Assembly (NCBI GenBank): GCA_902363135.1
Contig: CABIZF010000011.1
Location: 48,457-112,456 of the forward strand
Reading direction: 5' to 3'
DNA: 64,000 nt
Source of the DNA: Lachnospiraceae bacterium
Lineage (GTDB): Bacteria > Bacillota > Clostridia > Lachnospirales > Lachnospiraceae
Shown here piece after piece: positions 1 through 6,508 of this stretch. Below the pieces are notes generated by a model. The model saw nothing but the letters and a program-made list of their open reading frames with translations, did no database searches and was not told the DNA's origin. Position numbers and translations under genes: made by a program. How positions within the stretch are numbered: the first letter of the stretch is position 1; each line of letters starts with the position of its first letter.

Positions 1-2
1 TG

Positions 3-1925
3 CTGCTTGGAATTGCGGCGGGGGCATTTGTATTACTGAATATCCGCTTTGGAAAGATTTTATCAGCGATGCTGTATCTGCTGCTGCCGCTGGCAGTTGT
101 ATGCGCACTGGAAAATTATACGCATGTGATTACGGACCTGGCACCGCTGATCCTTGTGCTGAATCTGTTGTTTTTTTATGTGCTGTACGGACTGCTGACG
201 GCGCTGACCGGCAGTGTACGCATGGGCTTTCGGCTTGCGACGCTTGTTCCGATGCTCTTTGGACTGACGAACTATTTTGTTGTCAGCTTTCGCGGTTCAC
301 CGATCGTACCGTGGGATCTCTTATCATTTGGCACGGCGGCCTCCGTCGCGGACAATTATGAATTTGTCCTGAGCTGGAAAGCGTTCTACAGCGTACTGGC
401 ATTTATCTGGATGATCCTGCTCTCGTCTAAGTCAACAGTAAAGCTCGGACGGAAAAAGCTGCGCGTGATTTCAATTGCGGCATATGCAGCGTTGATGTTT
501 CTGTATGTCGGTGAGATTCAGAACAGTGCGGTGCAGAGCTTTTTCGGAATGGATACGACCCTGTTTACTTTAAATGTGCTGTACCGAAATAACGGAATCG
601 CAGCGGCTTTTCTTGGAAATCTGAGATTCCTGAACATTGAGCAGCCGTCCGGGTATTCGGTGGACAAGGTGGAAGCGCTGATGAAGCAGGTCGAGGCGGA
701 TGAACAGGGCGAGGAAGATGCAAAGAATGAGCCGGAGACTGATGCGCAGGGCGAGACAGTACAGGCAACGCAGGCCGAAACGAACGCGACCGCAGAGACA
801 GAAGCACCTGCGTCTTCTGGGCAGTACCCGAACATCGTCGTCATCATGAATGAGGCGTTTTCGGATCTCTCCGTGTGGGGGGATTTTGTAACAAGTGAGG
901 AGGTCATGCCGTTTTTTAAGAGTCTGCAGCAGGAGGCGGTCGGCGGCGAGCTATACGTTTCTGTCAAGGGCGGCAATACGGCGAATACGGAGTTTGAATT
1001 CCTGACCGGCGATACGATGGGATTTTTGCCAAAGGGCAGCATCCCCTATCAGCAGTACATCAACGATGAGACACCGTCACTTGCCAGCTATTTAAAGACT
1101 CTCGGCTACAGTACAACGGCGATTCATCCGTACAATCGTACCGGCTGGGATCGGGATACGGTCTATGAAAAATTTGGATTCGATGAATTTCTGGACAAGG
1201 ATTCCTTCTCCAGCCCTTACCGGCTGAGAGGCTACATCAGCGACAAGTCAGCCTTTGATAAAATCAGGGAACAGTTTTCAATCAAGGGCGATGATGAGCG
1301 GAAATTCATTTTCGAGGTCACCATGCAAAACCACGGCGGCTACAGCCGGGAGACGCCGGATTTCAACATTTACCTGACACTTCCGGAGGTGACCGGCAAG
1401 ACGACGAGCGTTGTGGCGACCGAAAAATACCTGACACTGATCAATCAGACCGACCGGGCTTTGGAGGAACTGATCGATTATTTCAAAGAGCAGGACGAGC
1501 CGGTCATTGTCGTGATGTTCGGCGATCACCAGCCGTCTGATTATATCACAAATGTGATTCAGCGCATCTGTGGTGCGACGACCTCTGATTCTCTTGCAGA
1601 TCTGGAGCAGGGGTACCGCGTGCCGTTTGTGATGTGGAGCAATTACGGGCTGGAGCACAAGTATTATGACGGAATCAGCGTCAACTATCTTAGCAGCATT
1701 CTGATGGAAAACGCAGGCATTCCGCTGACCGGCTATCAGACCTTTTTGAAAAAGCTGATGGAGACGCTTCCGGTGATCAATGCGAATGTTTACCGGGATG
1801 CCGACGGTAATTTCTACAATTATGAGGAAGATGCCTATTCCGGGGAGCTAAAGGATTATCAGATGCTTCAGTACAACCATCTTGTTGATAAAAAACACCG
1901 GGATGACGCGTTCTTCGGAAGTTGA
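3..1925 (+). CDS. LTA synthase family sulfatase-fold phosphoglycerol transferase, 5' truncated by window edge
   Basis: The frame is open from the first bases, and the residues before the first ATG (69) form another hydrophobic helix, so the real start lies outside the window. About six membrane segments occupy the first 200 visible residues. A Thr/Glu/Ala/Gln-rich linker follows (about 235-275), then an extracellular sulfatase-type domain opening with PNIVVIMNEAF. GGNTANTEFEFLTGD sits where the family has its nucleophilic Thr and metal site, and FGDHQPSD is the C-terminal metal motif. Family members transfer glycerol phosphate from phosphatidylglycerol to teichoic acid or glycolipid. The exact acceptor cannot be told. 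No wall-polymer genes follow it. Confidence 0.85.
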   Translation: MLGIAAGAFVLLNIRFGKILSAMLYLLLPLAVVCALENYTHVITDLAPLILVLNLLFFYVLYGLLTALTGSVRMGFRLATLVPMLFGLTNYFVVSFRGSPIVPWDLLSFGTAASVADNYEFVLSWKAFYSVLAFIWMILLSSKSTVKLGRKKLRVISIAAYAALMFLYVGEIQNSAVQSFFGMDTTLFTLNVLYRNNGIAAAFLGNLRFLNIEQPSGYSVDKVEALMKQVEADEQGEEDAKNEPETDAQGETVQATQAETNATAETEAPASSGQYPNIVVIMNEAFSDLSVWGDFVTSEEVMPFFKSLQQEAVGGELYVSVKGGNTANTEFEFLTGDTMGFLPKGSIPYQQYINDETPSLASYLKTLGYSTTAIHPYNRTGWDRDTVYEKFGFDEFLDKDSFSSPYRLRGYISDKSAFDKIREQFSIKGDDERKFIFEVTMQNHGGYSRETPDFNIYLTLPEVTGKTTSVVATEKYLTLINQTDRALEELIDYFKEQDEPVIVVMFGDHQPSDYITNVIQRICGATTSDSLADLEQGYRVPFVMWSNYGLEHKYYDGISVNYLSSILMENAGIPLTGYQTFLKKLMETLPVINANVYRDADGNFYNYEEDAYSGELKDYQMLQYNHLVDKKHRDDAFFGS

Positions 1926-1928
1926 GTA

Positions 1929-1958
1929 TTGACAAAAAAGCAGGAAATGTTTTATAGT
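1929..1958 (+). promoter_or_regulatory. Sigma-A-type promoter for the lysA-like gene
   Basis: TTGACA (1929-1934), an 18-bp spacer and TATAGT (1953-1958) lie just after the upstream stop codon. Transcription would start near 1965, giving a leader of about 90 nt. Confidence 0.7.
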
Positions 1959-1987
1959 TAGAAAAGCTTTGGTATACGAAGAAGTAT

Positions 1988-2023
1988 GCCCCCAGAGGAC
2001 AGGTACAGGTGCCGGCTGGGGGC
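1988..2023 (+). other. GC-rich leader hairpin before the lysA-like gene
   Basis: GCCCCCAG (1988-1995) pairs with CTGGGGGC (2016-2023) across a 20-nt loop containing GGTACAGGTGCC. GTTCTTTATAT follows, a poor U-tract. It lies between the promoter and the start codon, so it may be an attenuator or a small leader element. It is much too short for a lysine riboswitch. Confidence 0.5.
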
Positions 2024-2056
2024 GTTCTTTATATAAACAGCAGAGGAGACTGATTT

Positions 2057-3325
2057 ATGAAAAAACCGTTTGTAACAAAAGAAAAGCTGGAAGAAATCGT
2101 AAAAGAATACCCAACCCCGTTTCATCTTTATGACGAGAAGGGAATTCGTGATAATGTAAAGGAACTGTATGATGCATTTTCCTGGAACAAAGGCTACAAA
2201 GAATACTTTGCCGTAAAGGCGACGCCAAACCCGTTTCTGATCAATATTCTGCATGAGTATGGCTGCGGCTGCGACTGCTCCTCTATGACAGAGCTGATGC
2301 TCTCGGAAGCACTCGGTATAGTGGGAGAGGACGTGATGTTTTCATCAAATGATACACCGGAGGAAGAGTTCCGCAAGGCGGCTGAGATGGGCGGTATCAT
2401 CAATCTGGACGATATCACGCATATTGAAAAGGTAGAGAAGGCGGTCGGATATCTGCCGAAGACGATGTCCTGCCGGTACAATCCGGGCGGAGTGTTCAAG
2501 ATCAGCAATGGCATCATGGACAACCCGGGTGATGCGAAGTATGGCATGACGACAGAGCAGATCGAAGAAGCATTCAAAATTATGAAAGCAAAGGGTGTGG
2601 AGGAGTTTGGTATCCATGCATTCCTTGCGAGCAACACTGTTACAAATGATTATTACCCGATGCTGGCGAAGGTGCTGTTTGAGCTGGCGGTAAAGCTGCA
2701 TAAGTCTACCGGTGCGAAGATCAGATTCATCAATCTTTCCGGTGGAATTGGTATCCCGTATCGCCCGGATCAGGAGAAGAACAATATCAAGGTCATCGCA
2801 GAGGGCGTGCGCAAGGTATATGAGGAAGTGCTGGTTCCGGAAGGCATGGGCGATGTTGCGCTGTATACCGAGCTCGGAAGATATATGCTCGGACCGTATG
2901 GTTGCCTCGTGACGACTGCGATCAATGAAAAGCATACGCATAAGGAGTATATCGGTGTCGATGCATGTGCGGTCAACCTGATGCGCCCGGCGATGTACGG
3001 TGCATATCACCATATTACTGTAATGGGCAAGGAGGATGCGCCGTGTGATCACGTTTATGATGTGACGGGTTCTCTGTGCGAGAACAATGACAAATTTGCG
3101 ATCGACCGAAAACTGCCGAAGATCGACATGGGTGACCTGCTCGTGATCCATGACACCGGTGCACATGGATTTTCCATGGGCTATAATTACAATGGAAAGC
3201 TGAAGTCGGCAGAGATTCTGCTGAAAGAAGACGGAAGCTTCCAGATGATCCGCAGAGCCGAGACGCCGAAGGATTATTTTGCAACGTTTGATTTTTGTGA
3301 TATCTTGAAGAATATGAAATATTAA
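2057..3325 (+). CDS. lysA: PLP-dependent decarboxylase, diaminopimelate decarboxylase family
   Basis: This 422-residue fold-type III PLP enzyme most likely converts meso-diaminopimelate to lysine and CO2 in the cytoplasm. The PLP lysine lies in EYFAVKATPNP (about residue 53). SGGIGIP is the glycine-rich phosphate loop, ELGRYMLGPYG corresponds to the family EPGR motif, and SLCENNDKFA carries the active-site Cys-Glu contributed across the dimer. The start follows AGAGGAG. The gene is monocistronic, with its own promoter and leader hairpin and a repeat element after the stop. Substrate is inferred from family. A related amino-acid decarboxylase activity cannot be excluded because EPGR is changed to ELGR and the CESSD-type motif to CENND. 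Confidence 0.8.
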   Translation: MKKPFVTKEKLEEIVKEYPTPFHLYDEKGIRDNVKELYDAFSWNKGYKEYFAVKATPNPFLINILHEYGCGCDCSSMTELMLSEALGIVGEDVMFSSNDTPEEEFRKAAEMGGIINLDDITHIEKVEKAVGYLPKTMSCRYNPGGVFKISNGIMDNPGDAKYGMTTEQIEEAFKIMKAKGVEEFGIHAFLASNTVTNDYYPMLAKVLFELAVKLHKSTGAKIRFINLSGGIGIPYRPDQEKNNIKVIAEGVRKVYEEVLVPEGMGDVALYTELGRYMLGPYGCLVTTAINEKHTHKEYIGVDACAVNLMRPAMYGAYHHITVMGKEDAPCDHVYDVTGSLCENNDKFAIDRKLPKIDMGDLLVIHDTGAHGFSMGYNYNGKLKSAEILLKEDGSFQMIRRAETPKDYFATFDFCDILKNMKY

Positions 3326-3335
3326 CAGAATAAAA

Positions 3336-3430
3336 ATGATGTTGGGGTCAAAAGGTGTTTTGCGGGTCAATAAGTCATGCTTTTTCATGCAAGCATGAAA
3401 CGCATGACCTTTTGACCCTGGTATCATCAT
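3336..3430 (-). repeat. Family 1 element, internally deleted copy (E)
   Basis: This copy keeps the terminal repeats (GGGGTCAAAAGG at 3344-3355 and CCTTTTGACCCTGG near 3410-3423) and the outer long hairpin. It lacks the roughly 100 bp that carry the middle stems in the full copies. Orientation matches copy D at 61.6 kb. Confidence 0.75.
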
Positions 3431-3440
3431 AAAAATAAAG

Positions 3441-3489
3441 AAGGGGAGAATGTCAACTAAAAATGAAAATTAGTTGACATTCTCCCCTT
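3441..3489 (+). promoter_or_regulatory. 20-bp perfect palindrome, probable BirA operator of bioB
   Basis: AAGGGGAGAATGTCAACTAA (3441-3460) is perfectly inverted at 3470-3489 around a 9-bp spacer. The inner TGTCAACT/AGTTGACA halves resemble the BirA recognition halves (TTGTnAACC and inverse) known for Firmicutes biotin genes. The right arm contains the -35 box of the bioB promoter, as expected for a repressor site. It could also form an RNA hairpin for transcripts entering from upstream. Confidence 0.65.
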
Positions 3490-3502
3490 ATGCTTTTATA
3501 CT
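3474..3502 (+). promoter_or_regulatory. bioB promoter overlapping the palindrome
   Basis: TTGACA (3474-3479), 17 bp, TATACT (3497-3502). The ATG at 3490 falls between these boxes, so it cannot be the translation start. The start is therefore placed at 3553. Confidence 0.75.
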
Positions 3503-3552
3503 TGACTTTATGGTTTTGTAGAATTAGAAAACAGAGAAGTGAGGATAAAAGC

Positions 3553-4548
3553 ATGGCAGAGCCAATTATTACATTACTGGAAAACTGGGATGAGACACAT
3601 ACACTGACGCGGGACGAGGCGATCGCGATTCTCGAGCTGCCGGATGAGCAGCTGCCACAGCTGATTGAGACGGCTTACGTGCTCAGGACGAAATATAAAG
3701 GGAAAAAGGTGAGCATTCAGCTGCTCACAAATGTACGGAGCGGCAACTGTTCGCAGAACTGTGCATACTGTGCGCAGTCCTGCGAGTCGGAGGCGCCGAT
3801 CGAGAAGTACCGCCGGGTTTCCGATGAAAAGCTGTACGGTGACAACGATCTGGTCGATGAAAAGCATCTGGCGCGGCACTGTATTGGTCTGAGCGGCATC
3901 CGGTTTACCGATGCAGAGATCGAGGATCTCGCAGCGCGTATCCGGAAAATGAAAAAAAATGACACGCAGATCTGTTGCTCAATCGGATTTCTGACGGAAA
4001 AGCAGGCACAGCTGCTCAAGGATGCCGGCCTGAACCGGATCAATCACAATCTGAACACGAGCCGTTCCTTTTATCCGAATATTTGCAGCACGCATACTTA
4101 TGAGCAGCGGATCCAGAATATCCGGATGCTGAAAGGGATCGGATTCGAGATGTGCTGCGGTGGAATCATCGGAATGGGAGAAAGCCATGGCGATGTGGCA
4201 GACATGCTCATGGATATCCGTGAGATTCATCCGGAATCTGTCCCGATCAATTTCCTGCTCCCGATTGAAGGAACGCGTCTGGCGAACCGCGACATCTCCG
4301 GTTTGACACCGGAATACTGTCTGAAGGTGCTCTGTCTTGCGAGACTGATGGTGCCGACCTCCGATATCCGCTGTGCGGCAGGACGTGAGGTCTACTTCAA
4401 GGGCATCGAGCCAACCTTATTCAAAGTGGTAGATTCCATTTTCGCATCCGGTTACCTGACTGCAGGCGGACAGGGCATTGATGATACCCTGCGCATGATA
4501 CAGGAGGCCGGTTTTACCGGGGAATTGGAGAGCACGGACGAAGAGTAG
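3553..4548 (+). CDS. bioB: Biotin synthase
   Basis: This 331-residue radical SAM enzyme inserts sulfur into dethiobiotin, the last step of biotin synthesis. SGNCSQNCAYCAQSC holds the CxxxCxxC ligands of the SAM [4Fe-4S] cluster (about residue 60). Downstream are CCGGIIGMGE and a late Arg/Cys region (DIRCAAGREVYF). The start at 3553 follows a GTGAGGA ribosome site and lies about 45 nt after the predicted transcription start. No bioA, bioD, bioF or bioW is in the window, so the gene stands alone. The biotin-dependent decarboxylase operon at 25-31 kb is an obvious consumer of the product. BirA control is inferred from the palindrome. Confidence 0.93.
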   Translation: MAEPIITLLENWDETHTLTRDEAIAILELPDEQLPQLIETAYVLRTKYKGKKVSIQLLTNVRSGNCSQNCAYCAQSCESEAPIEKYRRVSDEKLYGDNDLVDEKHLARHCIGLSGIRFTDAEIEDLAARIRKMKKNDTQICCSIGFLTEKQAQLLKDAGLNRINHNLNTSRSFYPNICSTHTYEQRIQNIRMLKGIGFEMCCGGIIGMGESHGDVADMLMDIREIHPESVPINFLLPIEGTRLANRDISGLTPEYCLKVLCLARLMVPTSDIRCAAGREVYFKGIEPTLFKVVDSIFASGYLTAGGQGIDDTLRMIQEAGFTGELESTDEE

Positions 4549-4607
4549 CGTTGCATAAGATGCAAGTGCTAAGGATGATATATGACGACTTGAACGCAGA
4601 TAAGCAT

Positions 4608-4714
4608 TCCCCCGCTTCAAGTGCGCGGAGCACTAAGCGACTGCGTTCATGAGCAAGTAGCGAAGCGGGGCCCTGTCAGCAGAGCTGCAGGGATGGATTG
4701 CGAATGTCCGCTTT
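4608..4714 (+). repeat. Family 2 repeat, divergent long copy
   Basis: CCCCCGCTTCAAGTGCGCGGAGCACTAAGCG matches, with compensated stem changes, the hairpin of family 2 (CTGCTTCAATTGCGCAAAGCAATAAGCAG). GGATTGCGAATGTCCGCTTT (4695-4714) is the same tail seen beside the copy at 49.9 kb. Between them is GTTCATGAGCAAGTAGCGAAGC, also found after thiN (31.8 kb). The motifs are quoted in parts, and the 5' boundary is approximate. Confidence 0.5.
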
Positions 4715-4761
4715 GCTCGTTGCTTGCGACAGTAAATTTGGATAAACATAGTATAAGAAGA

Positions 4762-4796
4762 GCGGATACCGGTATGGATTGTCGGTATCCGTTTTT
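4762..4796 (+). terminator. Rho-independent terminator downstream of bioB
   Basis: GCGGATACCG pairs with CGGTATCCG across an 11-nt loop, followed by TTTTT. It lies 215 bp after bioB, beyond the repeat. Confidence 0.7.
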
Positions 4797-4847
4797 AATC
4801 GAATTAAGCAAATCCCCTGCTTCAATTGCGCAAAGCAATAAGCAGTG
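4795..4847 (+). repeat. Family 2 repeat copy
   Basis: It starts TTAATCGAATTAAGCAAATC and ends with the hairpin CTGCTTCAATTGC-GCAAA-GCAATAAGCAG. The consensus with the other copies starts TTAACCGAATCAAGCAAGTC. Confidence 0.7.
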
Positions 4848-4863
4848 AGTTGGATTCAAAAAG

Positions 4864-4900
4864 AAAAAGGCTTCAAGGGAAATCCCTCAAAGCCTTTTTT
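4864..4900 (-). terminator. Terminator of tRNA-Leu
   Basis: AAAAAGGCTT..AGGGA..TCCCT..AAGCCTTTTTT forms an almost perfect stem with T-runs at both ends. It begins directly after the tRNA 3' end on the minus strand and could also stop plus-strand transcripts. Confidence 0.8.
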
Positions 4901-4901
4901 A

Positions 4902-4983
4902 TGCCACTGGCCGGACTCGAACCGGCACGGTGTTACCCGCTTGATTTTGAGTCAAGTGCGTCTGCCAATTCCGCCACAGTGGC
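4902..4983 (-). tRNA. tRNA-Leu (anticodon CAA)
   Basis: On the minus strand a 7-bp acceptor stem (GCCACTG with CAGTGGC), a D-arm with GGCAGACGCA, the anticodon stem-loop TTGACTCAAAATCAA, a short class II variable arm and GGTTCGAGTCC in the T-arm are all present. The anticodon CAA reads UUG leucine codons. The discriminator is A and CCA is not encoded. It has its own promoter and terminator. Confidence 0.93.
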
Positions 4984-5004
4984 ATATGCGTTTGCACGAG
5001 AGAC

Positions 5005-5033
5005 ATCATACCATACTTTGGAAACAGATGCAA
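5005..5033 (-). promoter_or_regulatory. Promoter of tRNA-Leu
   Basis: On the minus strand TTGCAT, 17 bp, TATGAT, ending about 21 bp before the tRNA 5' end. From 5034 to about 5220 I see no gene or clear structured element. Confidence 0.7.
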
Positions 5034-5221
5034 GAAGTTTTTGCAAAAGCACATGGAAAATGCACTTGATTCTGTAGAAGAAGCAAAAGCGGAAATGAAA
5101 GAGTGTCACGTCGACGAAAAAAAGGTTTGTCCTGTCAAACGCTTTGTATAAACCGCCAAGAAGCAGGAAATATTGTAGGAAAAGAAAGCAATTGTGAAAA
5201 AAAGACAGGTAAATCTGCCAA

Positions 5222-5250
5222 TTGATTTTCAATGACTTACTCGTTAAAAT
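5222..5250 (+). promoter_or_regulatory. Probable ldhA promoter
   Basis: TTGATT (5222-5227), 17 bp, TAAAAT (5245-5250). The -10 box lies inside the Rex-like palindrome. Confidence 0.5.
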
Positions 5251-5258
5251 ATTAACGA
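5241..5258 (+). promoter_or_regulatory. Rex-like operator upstream of D-lactate dehydrogenase
   Basis: TCGTTAA-AATA-TTAACGA is a 7-4-7 inverted repeat. It differs from the known Rex box TTGTTAA-N4-TTAACAA by one symmetrical base per arm. Rex is the NADH/NAD+-sensing repressor of fermentation genes in Clostridia and Bacilli. Its position over the -10 box fits repression. Confidence 0.6.
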
Positions 5259-5317
5259 ACAGAGCGACAAGGTTATCGTGTTTCACATAAACTGTGAGAT
5301 CAGAGAGGAGACAGAGC

Positions 5318-6304
5318 ATGAGAATTACATTTTTTGGTGCAAAAAGTTATGATAAAGAATCCTTCAACAGAATCAAAGAGCAGTATCCGGAGCTGGAGCT
5401 GGAGTACTGGGAGACGGACCTCTCACCGAAGACAGCGTCCTATGTACAGGACAGCGAGGCAATCTGCGCGTTTGTAAGCTCAGATGTGAGTGAAAAGACA
5501 TTAAAGGTGCTGCAGAACAGAGGGGTCAAGCTTGTACTTATGCGCTGCGCAGGTTTCAATAATGTAGATTTGAAGGCGGCGACAGAGTATGGTATCACAG
5601 TCATGCGCGTACCGGGCTATTCACCGGAGGCGGTAGCAGAGCATGCGATGGCTTTGGCGATGGCAGTGAACCGCCATCTGCACAAGGCATATATGAGAGT
5701 CCGCGAGAACAATTTCAGTCTGCAGGGACTGACCGGAATGAATTTTTACGGAAAGACAGCCGGAATCGTGGGAACGGGAAAAATCGGAGCGGCAATGGCG
5801 CGCATTTGTCATGGATTTGGCATGAAGGTCATCGCATACGACATGTATCAGAATCCGGATCTTGATTTCGTTACTTATGTGGAGCTGGATGAGCTGCTCG
5901 CAACGAGTGACCTGATCTCCCTGCACTGCCCGCTGATGGAGAGCACGCACCATATGATCAATATCGATACGATCAACAAGATGAAGGACGGCGTGATTCT
6001 GGTCAATACCTCCCGCGGAGGGCTTGTAAAGACCGATGATCTGATCGCCGGAATCCGGGAGCGGAAATTCTTTGGTGTCGGATTGGATGTGTACGAGGAG
6101 GAGACACAGAATGTATACGAGAACCGCGAGGATGACATCCTGATGCACTCCACGACTGCGCGGCTCTTATCCTTCCCGAATGTCATTGTGACCTCCCATC
6201 AGGCATTCCTGACCGAAGAAGCCCTCGGCGCAATCAGCCAGACGACGTTGGACAATGCGATGGCTTACCTTAGAGGAATCAAGTCGGGGACAGAGCTGAA
6301 TTGA
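5318..6304 (+). CDS. ldhA: D-lactate dehydrogenase (D-2-hydroxyacid dehydrogenase family)
   Basis: The 328-residue enzyme reduces pyruvate to D-lactate with NADH, regenerating NAD+ in fermentation. The Rossmann motif GTGKIGAAMARI lies near residue 145. Catalytic Arg is in NTSRGGLV, Glu in GLDVYEEE, and the proton-donor His in SHQAFLTEEAL. The start at 5318 follows AGAGGAG, and the upstream in-frame ATG at 5294 lacks a ribosome site. The first residues MRITFFGAKSYDK match the family N-terminus. It is a single gene with a Rex-like box in its promoter. Other 2-hydroxyacid substrates are possible, but the family match to fermentative LdhA is strong. Confidence 0.88.
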   Translation: MRITFFGAKSYDKESFNRIKEQYPELELEYWETDLSPKTASYVQDSEAICAFVSSDVSEKTLKVLQNRGVKLVLMRCAGFNNVDLKAATEYGITVMRVPGYSPEAVAEHAMALAMAVNRHLHKAYMRVRENNFSLQGLTGMNFYGKTAGIVGTGKIGAAMARICHGFGMKVIAYDMYQNPDLDFVTYVELDELLATSDLISLHCPLMESTHHMINIDTINKMKDGVILVNTSRGGLVKTDDLIAGIRERKFFGVGLDVYEEETQNVYENREDDILMHSTTARLLSFPNVIVTSHQAFLTEEALGAISQTTLDNAMAYLRGIKSGTELN

Positions 6305-6322
6305 TGGAATGATACAAAAAAA

Positions 6323-6352
6323 TTGACAGCCTTTTCTAATAGGATGTATAAT
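6323..6352 (+). promoter_or_regulatory. Promoter upstream of the ABC ATPase/permease gene
   Basis: TTGACA (6323-6328), 18 bp, TATAAT (6347-6352), lying 18 bp after the ldhA stop codon. Confidence 0.7.
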
Positions 6353-6366
6353 AAAAAAAGTCAGCG

Positions 6367-6392
6367 AAAGCCCTGCGTTTGTCAGGGCTTTT
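6367..6392 (+). terminator. Short terminator hairpin just after the promoter
   Basis: AAAGCCCTG pairs with CAGGGCTTTT around a 7-nt loop. It can serve as the ldhA terminator. Because it lies about 15 nt downstream of the predicted start site from the 6323 promoter, it could also attenuate the ABC gene. Confidence 0.6.
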
Positions 6393-6508
6393 CCTGTTAT
6401 GAGACGAAGGTAAAAAACCGGCAGAAAACGGAAGCATATCTTCAAAAATTTCAGAAAGCGGCTGAAAAGAATGTAAGATTAATTTATAGAAGAGACGGGA
6501 GGAAATGG

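Noticed and set aside
1960-2056. Lysine riboswitch before the lysA-like gene
   Set aside because: The leader is about 90 nt with a single hairpin, and the L-box core needs about 170 nt and five helices.
3490-3552. Earlier ATG start for bioB
   Set aside because: It lies between the -35 and -10 boxes of the promoter, so it would not be in the transcript.
4621-4848. Plus-strand frame of 75 codons in the region after bioB
   Set aside because: It runs through repeat and terminator sequence, has no ribosome site and resembles no protein.
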